Shown: one piece after another, positions 1 to 6,558 of the stretch
Layout of the letters: each line of letters begins with the position of its first letter
Numbering within the stretch: the stretch's first letter is position 1
Source of the DNA: Lachnospiraceae bacterium
Lineage (GTDB): Bacteria > Bacillota_A > Clostridia > Lachnospirales > Lachnospiraceae
Direction: 5' to 3'
Assembly: GCA_017614185.1 (NCBI GenBank)
Contig: JAGACI010000070.1
Coordinates: forward strand, 1 to 8,224
DNA: 8,224 nucleotides
Program-made: the position numbers and the translations under genes
Notes under the pieces: model-generated
What the model was told of the DNA's origin: nothing
The model's input: only the letters and a program-made list of their open reading frames with translations
Databases searched by the model: none

Positions 1-1574
1 AATACTTCAAGAAAGCCATGGCAGGTGTCGTTTATGTTTCAAACATGAACGTATCCAAGTCAAACGGCTCAAGAATCTGTACAATCGCAGTTCCCATCAA
101 AGGTCATGATGGAAAAGTTGTCGGTGTATTACAGAGAAACTACGACTTGAAGGTATGGCATCAGTTCCTTATGGACGAAGCACCTGACTGTTTCCTTGTT
201 GATACAGCAGGTATGGTTGCCGCTCACTCTCAGTACGAGATTGAAGAAGAAGATGACAGAAGCGGATCCCAGTTCTATACATCGGGACAGTCAACCGGCG
301 TATATGAAGTTGACACAGGAAAAGGATATCGTGCAGTTGTAGCATATGTTAAAGATGAGAATACAGGCTGGATTATCTGTAATGCATCTAACACCCAGAC
401 AATTACAGCAGATGCAAGACGTTCAGCATTGACAGTTCTTGTTATCGGACTTGTGCTTCTTGTAGTTGCTACATTTGTATCCTTCATTATGGCCAAGAAT
501 TTCACAGAGCCTATCGGAGTTGTTAATACTGCATTATCAGCATTGGCAGACGGTAGATTTGAGAAAATCGAGAAGCATACACAGCGTAAGGATGAATTCG
601 GTGAGATTGTAAATGACACCAATAACCTTATCGATAAGCTTTCCGCAATCGTCAGCGATATCAAGAATTCTGCTTCTGATGTTAACAGCTCATCTGTTGA
701 CCTTGCAGATACAGCTGAACAGATTGCTAAGACTGCAGACGATGTATCACATGCAGTTGAAGAGATTGCAAGCGGTGCTACCCAGCAGGCTGACGAGATT
801 CAGAATGCTACCAAGAGCACAGAGACAATCAGTGACAACATTCAGACAGTTACCGATAACGCAGGCAGCGTAGCGGTTACAGCTGATGAGATGAGCGCAG
901 ACAGCAGAGAATCTGCTAAGCAGCTCGATAAACTTAAGATTTCATCCGATGAGATGAGCCGTGCGGTTGAAGAGATTACTCAGAAGATCGGTTCCACAGG
1001 AGCAGCTGTTGAGCGTATCAGCTCCAAGGTTGAGGCAATCAACTCCATCGCATCACAGACCAACCTCCTTGCACTCAATGCTTCAATCGAGGCAGCAAGA
1101 GCAGGTGAGGCAGGAAGAGGATTCGCAGTTGTTGCTGAAGAAATCGGCAAACTTGCAGATGAGTCCGCTAACTCAGCTAACGAGATTCGTGCAGAGATGG
1201 ATAACCTTCTTTCAGAATCACAGAGCGCAGTTGCAGTTGCCAAGGAAGTTGAGACAACCACGCAGGAGCAGAAGAGCATCCTCGAAGAGACTGTTGCAAG
1301 TATCAACAAGCTCATCGGCGGAATCGAATCCTCTGTTGCAGGTGTTGAGTCTATTAAAACCAGTGCCGATGCATGTGAAGCTTCCAAGACTGAAATTGTT
1401 GACGCAATGAGCGGACTTTCCGCAATTTCAGAGGAGAACGCAGCAAGTGCAGAAGAGACATCCGCATCCATGCAGGAACTCAATGCTACAGTTACCACTC
1501 TTTCAAGTGCAGCTCAGTCATTGAGAGATATCTCTGATAACCTCATTGAAGAGATGAAATTCTTCAAAGAGTAA
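1..1574 (+). CDS. Methyl-accepting chemotaxis protein (chemoreceptor), 5'-truncated by window edge
   Basis: The reading frame is already open at base 3 and encodes YFKKA before the first ATG (base 18), so that ATG is internal and the gene begins upstream of the window. Counting from that Met, residues 1 to about 130 are the C-terminal part of an extracellular dCache-like sensor ([10 protein letters not shown], then a second lobe). One hydrophobic helix follows (about 136-159), then a HAMP domain (about 160-213) and a long coiled-coil signalling domain. The conserved hairpin tip is clear: [20 protein letters not shown] begins at residue 349, with the tip Glu near 364. About 150 residues lie on each side, so the cytoplasmic hairpin is complete. 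By family, it passes ligand signals to CheA/CheW and is adapted by methylation of helix glutamates. There is no NWETF-like C-terminal tether; it ends EEMKFFKE. No other chemotaxis gene is visible. The ligand cannot be assigned, since the N-terminal binding half is missing. Confidence 0.96.
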   Translation, partial: YFKKAMAGVVYVSNMNVSKSNGSRICTIAVPIKGHDGKVVGVLQRNYDLKVWHQFLMDEAPDCFLVDTAGMVAAHSQYEIEEEDDRSGSQFYTSGQSTGVYEVDTGKGYRAVVAYVKDENTGWIICNASNTQTITADARRSALTVLVIGLVLLVVATFVSFIMAKNFTEPIGVVNTALSALADGRFEKIEKHTQRKDEFGEIVNDTNNLIDKLSAIVSDIKNSASDVNSSSVDLADTAEQIAKTADDVSHAVEEIASGATQQADEIQNATKSTETISDNIQTVTDNAGSVAVTADEMSADSRESAKQLDKLKISSDEMSRAVEEITQKIGSTGAAVERISSKVEAINSIASQTNLLALNASIEAARAGEAGRGFAVVAEEIGKLADESANSANEIRAEMDNLLSESQSAVAVAKEVETTTQEQKSILEETVASINKLIGGIESSVAGVESIKTSADACEASKTEIVDAMSGLSAISEENAASAEETSASMQELNATVTTLSSAAQSLRDISDNLIEEMKFFKE

Positions 1575-1603
1575 TTGCAGACAAATAAAAGTTATAATAT
1601 AAT
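1575..1603 (+). promoter_or_regulatory. Probable promoter for purC
   Basis: TTGCAG (1575-1580) is followed after exactly 17 bases by TATAAT (1598-1603). The -10 is a perfect sigma-A consensus; the -35 matches TTGACA at 3 of 6 positions. A second overlapping TATAAT at 1593-1598 has no -35 at suitable spacing. Transcription would start near 1610, at the left edge of the downstream hairpin, giving purC a leader of about 75 bases. The -35 begins directly after the chemoreceptor stop codon. This is a sequence match only. Confidence 0.5.
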
Positions 1604-1608
1604 AGCCG

Positions 1609-1637
1609 TGAGGTCGGGAGCACCGCTCCCGACCTCA
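1609..1637 (+). terminator. Perfect 12-bp hairpin between chemoreceptor gene and purC; terminator or 5' leader hairpin
   Basis: TGAGGTCGGGAG (1609-1620) pairs perfectly with CTCCCGACCTCA (1626-1637) across the loop CACCG; the C and G of the loop could add a thirteenth pair. The GC-rich stem resembles an intrinsic terminator for the chemoreceptor gene, but what follows is only TTAAGTTTAAGG, a poor T tract. A predicted promoter sits immediately upstream, so the same hairpin may instead form the 5' end of the purC transcript. It does not resemble a known purine riboswitch. Confidence 0.6.
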
Positions 1638-1683
1638 TTAAGTTTAAGGAATATTATGAAATTAATATCGAAAGGGGCATGAA

Positions 1684-2556
1684 ATGAGCGAAGCTTTAAA
1701 ACCTATCAAAGAGGGTAAAGTAAGAGAGATTTACGACAACGGGGACACACTTATCCTTGTTGCAACCGACAGAATCAGCTGCTTCGACGTTATCTTAAAT
1801 AATGTTGTAAGCAAGAAAGGACAGGTTCTTACACAGATGTCCAAGTTCTGGTTTGAAATGACAAAGGACATCATTCCCAATCACATGATCAGCACCGATA
1901 CAAAGGATATGCCTGAGTTCTTCAGAACTCCCGAGTTCGAAGGCAGATCAATGATGGTTAAGAAGCTTAACATGCTTCCCGTAGAGTGTATTGTAAGAGG
2001 ATATATTACAGGCAGCGGCTGGGCATCCTATAAGGAGAACGGAACAGTTTGCGGAATCAAGCTTCCCGAGGGACTTAAGGAATCCGAAAAGCTTCCTGAA
2101 CCTATCTATACTCCTTCAACCAAGGCAGAAATCGGTGATCACGATGAGAATATCTCATTTGAACAAAGCATTGACTACCTTGAGAAGCGTTTCCCCGGAA
2201 AGGGAGAGGAGTATGCTAAGGCATTAAGAGACAAGACTATTGCCCTTTATAAGAGGTGCGCTGATTATGCCAGAAGCAAAGGCATTATCATCGCTGATAC
2301 CAAGTTTGAATTCGGACTTGATGAAAACGGAAATATTGTTCTCGGCGACGAGATGTTAACACCCGACAGCTCAAGATTCTGGCCTGCAGACGAGTACAAA
2401 GTGGGCGGAGCACAGGCTTCATTTGACAAGCAGTTTGCAAGAGACTGGCTTAAGGCAAATGAGGGCCATAACTGGACTTTGCCACAGGATATTGTCGACA
2501 AGACAATCAACAAATATCTTCAGGGTTATGAGCTCTTAACCGGGGGCAAATTATAG
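1684..2556 (+). CDS. purC: Phosphoribosylaminoimidazole-succinocarboxamide synthase (SAICAR synthase)
   Basis: By family, this cytoplasmic enzyme joins CAIR and L-aspartate with ATP to give SAICAR in de novo purine synthesis. The 290-residue product shows the family landmarks in order: N-terminal KEGKVREIYD (about 8-17), DRISCFDVI (about 30-38), the IVRGYITGSGW segment (about 102-112), PSTKAEIGDHDENIS (about 142-156), and the nucleotide/metal-binding run IIADTKFEFGLDENG (about 202-216) followed by GDEMLTPDSSRFW. The length fits the longer SAICAR synthase form, rather than the roughly 240-residue enterobacterial form. The ATG at 1684 has AAAGGGG at 1671-1677 as its ribosome binding site; an ATG five bases earlier (1679) is out of frame and stops at once. 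No other pur gene adjoins it, so it is probably transcribed alone. It ends 70 bases before the next gene, with only a weak A/T hairpin and T run behind it. Confidence 0.97.
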   Translation: MSEALKPIKEGKVREIYDNGDTLILVATDRISCFDVILNNVVSKKGQVLTQMSKFWFEMTKDIIPNHMISTDTKDMPEFFRTPEFEGRSMMVKKLNMLPVECIVRGYITGSGWASYKENGTVCGIKLPEGLKESEKLPEPIYTPSTKAEIGDHDENISFEQSIDYLEKRFPGKGEEYAKALRDKTIALYKRCADYARSKGIIIADTKFEFGLDENGNIVLGDEMLTPDSSRFWPADEYKVGGAQASFDKQFARDWLKANEGHNWTLPQDIVDKTINKYLQGYELLTGGKL

Positions 2557-2577
2557 GTTATAAATATACTTTTTTTC

Positions 2578-2606
2578 TTTCCTAGACAAAGCATGTGTGA
2601 TACAAT
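2578..2606 (+). promoter_or_regulatory. Probable extended -10 promoter for the deacetylase-bactofilin-pyrH operon
   Basis: TGATACAAT at 2598-2606 is an extended -10 element (TGn plus TACAAT, 5 of 6 matches to TATAAT). Seventeen bases upstream lies TTTCCT (2578-2583), a weak -35. A start near 2612-2613 would leave a leader of only about 14 bases before the ATG at 2627. The element lies in the only gap upstream of the long gene run, which supports its role. It is a sequence match only. Confidence 0.45.
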
Positions 2607-2626
2607 GTTTTTGGACGGTTTTAAAG

Positions 2627-3541
2627 ATGGAAGTTAACGAACAATCGAGGCGAGGACGTGTTGCCAGACTTAAAAGAGTCATCATTTTTCTCCTGATTTT
2701 CTTCCTTCTTCTCCCTTTGGTTATATGCCTCATATTGGGTATCAGAATCAGGGAACTAAACTCTCGTTTAGATGAGCTGACGGCTCTTTTGAATGCCAGA
2801 TTGGACAGCGGAGTGGGTGTTGAGAGGTCGATTCCCAAAGAAGAGACTTCCGAGGCCATAGAAACTCCGACAGAGGAAGATACAGAAGAAGAGGAAGTGC
2901 CGGAGAGTGCACTGCATAAGGTTTACCTTACTTTTGATGACGGGCCGAGCGTTTATACCGATCAAATCCTTGATATCTTAAAGGAGTATAACGTGAAGGC
3001 CACGTTTTTTGTGGTAGGGAAGGAAGATGAAGTTTCTCTCGCCGCATACAAGAGGATAGTGGACGAAGGGCACACGCTCGCAATTCATTCATACAGCCAT
3101 AAATATGGTGACATTTACCAGTCGGTAGACAGTTACGCATACGACCTTGAAAAGCTTGAGACGCTTCTTTATGAGACCACGGGAGCACAGTGCAAATATG
3201 TGAGATTCCCCGGAGGAAGTTCCAATAAGGTCAGCAAGGTCAGCATGGCGGACATAATCCATTACGTACATTCGGTGGATATGGAATACTTTGACTGGAA
3301 CATATCGGCGTCAGATGCGGTGAATACCGCACTTGCTCCCGAATCGATAGTCTCGAATGTAATGAACAACATAGACAGGTATGAAACCGACATTGTTCTT
3401 TTACATGACACAGGAAGCAGGAAAAGCACTGTGGATGCCCTGCCTGCCATTATCGAGAGCATTCAGGCAAAGGAAGGGCACGAACTTTTGCCAATAGACG
3501 ATGATACGGAATTAATTCAGCATTTGAAGATAGAAGAATAA
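2627..3541 (+). CDS. Membrane-anchored NodB-type polysaccharide (probably peptidoglycan) deacetylase
   Basis: The family (carbohydrate esterase 4) removes N-acetyl groups from amino sugars in a metal-dependent way; a peptidoglycan substrate is inferred. The product has 304 residues from the ATG at 2627. A basic N-terminus (R9, R10, R12, R15, K16, R17) precedes one membrane helix (18-39), so the body should lie outside the cell. Then come a short coiled coil (about 40-60), a glutamate-rich stalk (67-97) and the catalytic domain. All five NodB motifs are present: TFDDGPS (102-108; D104 likely base, D105 metal ligand), HSYSH (154-158; H154 and H158 metal ligands), RFPGG (193-197), DWN (223-225) and LLHD (H260). 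It therefore looks active. An in-frame GTG at 2597 was not chosen because it overlaps the predicted -10 box; the ATG has a weak GGACGG (2613-2618) ahead of it. The bactofilin gene follows after 16 bases. Confidence 0.9.
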   Translation: MEVNEQSRRGRVARLKRVIIFLLIFFLLLPLVICLILGIRIRELNSRLDELTALLNARLDSGVGVERSIPKEETSEAIETPTEEDTEEEEVPESALHKVYLTFDDGPSVYTDQILDILKEYNVKATFFVVGKEDEVSLAAYKRIVDEGHTLAIHSYSHKYGDIYQSVDSYAYDLEKLETLLYETTGAQCKYVRFPGGSSNKVSKVSMADIIHYVHSVDMEYFDWNISASDAVNTALAPESIVSNVMNNIDRYETDIVLLHDTGSRKSTVDALPAIIESIQAKEGHELLPIDDDTELIQHLKIEE

Positions 3542-3557
3542 GATTGGAGGAAGCAAA

Positions 3558-4469
3558 ATGGGTTTTTTCTCAGATTTAAAGGATGACCTTGCTACGGCAG
3601 TTAATGAATTAATGCCTGAAGAGGAAGCCATCCGTACCGGAGAAGAAGAGGCGGTTATCACACCCGAAGAAAAGATAGAGGATGAAGCCGTTGTTATTCC
3701 TGAGGAGAAGAGGGATTTGGAGCCTGAACCTGTTGTTCCCGAAGAGGAAGGTTTTTCCCTTGACAAGATGCTTGAAAACATCGACTCCATCATACCGGAA
3801 GAGCCGGTAAAGGAAGAAGAAATCAAAGAAGAGATTAAGGAAGAGGTTACCGAGGCACCGGTAATCGAAGAGCCTTTGGCAGAGCCCGAAATCGTTCCCG
3901 AACCCGTAGTAGAAGAGGTTAAGGAAGAGCCGGCACCTGCTGTTATCAAAAATGAATCAAAAGGGGTTAAGAGATCTATGGAAAGCACAGCAAACAGAAT
4001 GATTTCAGATGAGACATCCGTTATTACACAGGGTATGACCATCAATGGTGACGTTTCCTCAGACGGTTCTATCGATGTAGTCGGAAGCATCAACGGAAAT
4101 ATTGATATTTTAGGCAAACTTAACGTAACAGGAAGCATCCTTGGTAACTCAAAGGCTTCTGAAGTATTTGCCGACGGAGCCAAGATTACAGGCGAGATTG
4201 TCAGTGAAGGAAGCGTTAAGATCGGACAGAGCTCAGTTATCATCGGTAACATCACAGCTACAAGCGCAGTTATCGCAGGAGCTGTCAAAGGTGATATAGA
4301 TGTTAAAGGTCCCGTTATCCTTGACACATCAGCTATTGTTATGGGCGACATCAAGTCCAAGTCTGTACAGATTAACAACGGTGCGGTTATCGAAGGTAAG
4401 TGCTCACAGTGCTATGCTGAAGTTAATCCCACATCCTTCTTTGAAGAGTTTAAGAAAACAGCCAAATAG
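3558..4469 (+). CDS. Bactofilin-family cytoskeletal protein with long acidic N-terminal arm
   Basis: Bactofilins polymerise without nucleotide into filaments at the inner membrane face and position cell-wall enzymes. This 303-residue protein has three parts. MGFFSDLKDDLATAVNELM is a possible amphipathic, membrane-touching helix. Residues about 20-130 are a low-complexity Glu/Pro/Val region, including an EEIKEEIKEEV repeat (84-97). Residues about 155-290 show the short-period hydrophobic/Gly/Asp pattern of the bactofilin right-handed beta-helix (GDVSSDGSIDVVGSINGNID and repeats of the same style). The C-terminus carries the only two cysteines, C282 and C285, then a short helix FFEEFKKTAK. Typical bactofilins are shorter, often 120-200 residues; the acidic arm accounts for the excess. 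The ATG has a strong GGAGG at 3546-3550. It lies between a wall deacetylase and pyrH, with 16- and 21-base gaps, so co-transcription is likely. The family call is firm for the C-terminal half; the job of the arm is unknown. Confidence 0.85.
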   Translation: MGFFSDLKDDLATAVNELMPEEEAIRTGEEEAVITPEEKIEDEAVVIPEEKRDLEPEPVVPEEEGFSLDKMLENIDSIIPEEPVKEEEIKEEIKEEVTEAPVIEEPLAEPEIVPEPVVEEVKEEPAPAVIKNESKGVKRSMESTANRMISDETSVITQGMTINGDVSSDGSIDVVGSINGNIDILGKLNVTGSILGNSKASEVFADGAKITGEIVSEGSVKIGQSSVIIGNITATSAVIAGAVKGDIDVKGPVILDTSAIVMGDIKSKSVQINNGAVIEGKCSQCYAEVNPTSFFEEFKKTAK

Positions 4470-4490
4470 TTTGGACCGAAGGAGCTATAG

Positions 4491-5186
4491 ATGCGCAGAA
4501 TCTTATTAAAGCTTAGCGGTGAGGCTTTGGCCGGCGAGAAGAAGACCGGATTCGATGAGCCTACCGTAAGAGGCGTTGCAGAGCAGGTTAAAGAACTTGT
4601 TGATTCAGGAATCGAAGTCGGAATAGTTATCGGCGGCGGTAATTTCTGGAGAGGAAGATCGAGCGAGAACATTGACAGAACCAAAGCAGACCAGATTGGA
4701 ATGCTTGCAACGGTTATGAACTGTATTTATGTTTCCGAGATTTTCAGAAGTACGGGAATGAAGACCGATATCCTAACACCTTTTGTGTGCGGTGCGTTCA
4801 CGGAGCTTTTCTCCAAGGACAAGGCAAATGCATACTTTGCCGACGGACACGTTGTATTCTTTGCGGGAGGTACTGGTCATCCTTACTTCTCAACAGATAC
4901 AGGCGTTGTATTAAGGGCTATCGAGGTTGAGGCTGACAGCATTCTTCTTGCCAAGTCAATCGACGGAGTATATGACGACGATCCCGGCAAGAATCCTAAC
5001 GCTCACAAGTATTCCGAGGTCACCATCCAGGAGGTAATCGACAAGAACCTTCAGGTTGTTGATATGACGGCATCGATACTTGCCAGAGACAATAAGATGC
5101 CGATGCTCGTATTCGGGCTTAACGAAGAGAAGAGTATCGTTAATACCGTAAACGGCAAATTTAACGGAACCAAGGTTACCGTTTAA
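4491..5186 (+). CDS. pyrH: UMP kinase (uridylate kinase)
   Basis: By family, PyrH is a hexameric cytoplasmic amino-acid-kinase-fold enzyme that phosphorylates UMP to UDP with ATP, supplying UTP, CTP and UDP-sugars. The 231-residue product is close to the usual 235-240. Landmarks are the N-terminal phosphate-binding KLSGEAL (K7 to L13), the glycine loop GGGNFWRG (48-55), TGHPYFSTDTG ending at D136-G138, the LAKSIDGVYDDDP segment (about 155-167) and the late VVDMTA. The ATG at 4491 has AAGGAG at 4479-4484, six bases before it. It follows the bactofilin stop by 21 bases and precedes frr by 19. The pyrH-frr order is widely conserved in bacteria, but the usual upstream partners rpsB and tsf are absent here. 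Confidence 0.98.
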   Translation: MRRILLKLSGEALAGEKKTGFDEPTVRGVAEQVKELVDSGIEVGIVIGGGNFWRGRSSENIDRTKADQIGMLATVMNCIYVSEIFRSTGMKTDILTPFVCGAFTELFSKDKANAYFADGHVVFFAGGTGHPYFSTDTGVVLRAIEVEADSILLAKSIDGVYDDDPGKNPNAHKYSEVTIQEVIDKNLQVVDMTASILARDNKMPMLVFGLNEEKSIVNTVNGKFNGTKVTV

Positions 5187-5205
5187 AATATGGGAGGTTA
5201 TCACA

Positions 5206-5760
5206 ATGGATGAGAGAGTAAAAACTTACGAAGATAAAATGCAGAAGGCATATGACTTCCTTGCAACAGATTATCAGTCAATCCGTGCAGGACGTGCCAA
5301 TCCTCATGTACTTGATAAAATAAGGGTTGATTATTACGGAACACCTACCCCGCTTCAGCAGGTAGGTAACATTTCCGTTCCCGAACCCAGAATTATTCAG
5401 ATTGCTCCCTGGGAAAAGAGCATCATTAAGGATATCGAGAAAGCCATCCTTGCATCAGACGTAGGAATCACTCCTACAAACGATGGCGCGGTAATAAGAC
5501 TCGTATTCCCCGAGCTTACCGAGGAGAGACGTAAGGACCTTGTTAAAGAGGTTAAGAAGAAAGGTGAGGACAGCAAGGTTGCAATCCGTAACATCAGACG
5601 TGACGGCAACGATGCTTTCAAGAAACTCTCCAAGGCCGAGGATATTTCCGAAGACCAGATTAAGCAGCTTGAGGATCAGCTCCAGAAGCTTACAGATAAG
5701 TTCATTAAGGATATCGATTCCTTAATCGAATCAAAGTCTAAAGAGATTCTTACAGTATAA
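5206..5760 (+). CDS. frr: Ribosome recycling factor
   Basis: By family, this factor works with EF-G to split the post-termination ribosome so its subunits can be reused. The product has 184 residues, almost exactly the normal 185. The three-helix bundle and the small beta/alpha domain II are recognisable: IRAGRANPHVLDKIRVDYYG (about 26-45) crosses the first hinge; TPLQQVGNISVPEPRIIQIAPW lies in domain II; DVGITPTNDGAVIRLVFPELTEERR leads back into the bundle; and the last helices hold VAIRNIRRDGNDAFKKL. The ATG at 5206 has an excellent GGGAGG (5192-5197) eight bases upstream. It sits 19 bases after pyrH. The gap to uppS is the longest within the downstream run (77 bases) and holds a hairpin and a promoter-like element. 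Confidence 0.98.
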   Translation: MDERVKTYEDKMQKAYDFLATDYQSIRAGRANPHVLDKIRVDYYGTPTPLQQVGNISVPEPRIIQIAPWEKSIIKDIEKAILASDVGITPTNDGAVIRLVFPELTEERRKDLVKEVKKKGEDSKVAIRNIRRDGNDAFKKLSKAEDISEDQIKQLEDQLQKLTDKFIKDIDSLIESKSKEILTV

Positions 5761-5766
5761 AAATCA

Positions 5767-5804
5767 AAGGGACAGAAAATCGGCAATCCGATTGTTTGTC
5801 CCTT
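5767..5804 (+). terminator. Long hairpin between frr and uppS, possible partial terminator or mRNA-processing structure
   Basis: Bases 5767-5783 pair with 5788-5804 around the loop CAAT. The outer eight pairs (AAGGGACA with TGTCCCTT) are perfect, then come a G-T wobble, one A-G mismatch and six more pairs (AATCGG with CCGATT). The stem is followed by AAGTG and a TATAAT box rather than by Ts; the run of six Ts begins only at 5821, 17 bases past the stem. It is therefore not a textbook intrinsic terminator. It could weaken read-through from frr, or stabilise the frr 3' end after processing. Confidence 0.5.
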
Positions 5805-5807
5805 AAG

Positions 5808-5816
5808 TGTTATAAT
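5808..5816 (+). promoter_or_regulatory. Probable extended -10 promoter for uppS-cdsA-dxr
   Basis: TGTTATAAT at 5808-5816 is a full extended -10 motif (TGn plus perfect TATAAT). No good -35 lies 16-18 bases upstream, where the hairpin's right arm sits; extended -10 promoters can do without one. Transcription would begin near 5822-5823, just before the GGAGG of uppS, leaving a leader of about 15 bases. It would let the lipid-carrier genes be expressed apart from pyrH-frr. Confidence 0.45.
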
Positions 5817-5837
5817 ATAGTTTTTTGGAGGACTGAC

Positions 5838-6557
5838 ATGGAAGAACGCAAAGTCCCTTACCATCTTGCCATAATCTTAGACGGAAACGGAAGATGGGCA
5901 AAGGCCAAAGGTATGCCCAGAAACTACGGGCATGTCCAGGGAGCCAAAGTTGTTGAAGATATGTGCGAAATCGTCTGGAATAAAGGTATTCATTATTTCA
6001 CGGTTTACGCTTTTTCTACAGAGAACTGGAACAGACCCACAGATGAAGTTGATGCTTTGATGGGTTTGCTTCGAAACTACATGAAGAACTGTATCAAGCG
6101 CGCAAGCAAGAACAACATGTGCGTAAGAATCCTCGGAGACAAATCAAAACTTGCGCCCGATATCAGAAAGAGCATTGATGATCTTGAGGAGGCTACCAAG
6201 GATAACACAGGTCTTCACTTCCAGATTGCAATCAACTATGGCGGAAGAGATGAGATAAGAAGAGCCGTAAGAAAGATTGCGATTGACGCAAAGGATGGGA
6301 AAATTAACCCTGATGACATTACAGAGGATGTAATATCGGGAAGTCTTGATACTCATGATATGCCCGATCCTGATTTGTTAATCAGAACCTGTAACGAACA
6401 GAGAATTTCGAACTTCCTCTTATGGCAGCTCGCGTACACAGAACTCTATTTTACGCCCGTTGCCTGGCCTGATTTTAACGAGGAAGAACTTGATAAGGCC
6501 ATAGACGCATACAGCGGAAGAAACCGCAAATTTGGCGGCATTAAGGAGGATAAGTAA
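5838..6557 (+). CDS. uppS: Undecaprenyl diphosphate synthase (cis-prenyltransferase)
   Basis: By family, UppS adds eight isopentenyl units in cis to farnesyl diphosphate, making the C55 carrier lipid for peptidoglycan and other wall polymers, at the inner membrane face. The product has 239 residues. Visible motifs are LDGNGRWAK (14-22, catalytic D15), GHVQGA (31-36), FSTENW (59-64), GGRDE (about 135-139), and the C-terminal signature with R183, R189, S191 and E202, followed by WPDF. The loop that normally reads RT-S/G-G-E reads RTCNE here (183-187). The ATG at 5838 was chosen because GGAGG (5827-5831) lies six bases before it and the protein then starts just ahead of the first conserved motif. 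A TTG start at 5796 would lie within the hairpin and add unconserved residues. It is followed by cdsA after one base. Confidence 0.97.
   Translation: MEERKVPYHLAIILDGNGRWAKAKGMPRNYGHVQGAKVVEDMCEIVWNKGIHYFTVYAFSTENWNRPTDEVDALMGLLRNYMKNCIKRASKNNMCVRILGDKSKLAPDIRKSIDDLEEATKDNTGLHFQIAINYGGRDEIRRAVRKIAIDAKDGKINPDDITEDVISGSLDTHDMPDPDLLIRTCNEQRISNFLLWQLAYTELYFTPVAWPDFNEEELDKAIDAYSGRNRKFGGIKEDK
6543..6549 (+). promoter_or_regulatory. Strong ribosome binding site that sets a TTG start for cdsA
   Basis: AAGGAGG, a perfect match to the anti-Shine-Dalgarno core, lies inside the last codons of uppS, nine bases before TTG at 6559. No ATG or GTG is available in frame near it, and translation from this TTG gives the usual CdsA beginning MKTRIISG. 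This fixes the start of cdsA and suggests translational coupling to uppS. Confidence 0.85.
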
Positions 6558-6558
6558 T

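Noticed and set aside
18..20. ATG at base 18 as the chemoreceptor start
   Set aside because: Codons before it are open and encode YFKKA, typical of the interior of a sensor domain; the first half of the receptor must lie upstream.
980..1498. Open frame on the - strand opposite the chemoreceptor signalling domain
   Set aside because: A Ser/Ala-rich mirror of the repetitive coiled coil, with no start signal or domain.
1604..1683. Purine riboswitch in the purC leader
   Set aside because: The leader is about 75 bases with one simple hairpin; there is no three-way junction or conserved purine-aptamer core.
2551..2580. Intrinsic terminator after purC (TTATA-GGT-TATAA followed by a T run at 2570-2576)
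   Set aside because: The stem is only five A/T pairs and lies six bases from the Ts; too weak to call, although the T run is suggestive.
3808..3849. DNA tandem repeat in the bactofilin gene (GAAGAA/ATCAAAGAA-type units)
   Set aside because: Imperfect and short; explained by the EEIK-style protein repeat rather than by a separate DNA element.
3512..4378. Long open frame of 288 codons on the - strand opposite the bactofilin gene
   Set aside because: It is rich in Ser, Thr, Ile and Leu as expected from the complement of Glu/Lys-rich codons, has no recognisable domain or binding site, and overlaps a well-supported gene.
5796..5837. Upstream TTG start for uppS adding 14 residues
   Set aside because: It lies in the hairpin's right arm, has no ribosome binding site, and the ATG at 5838 has GGAGG at ideal spacing.
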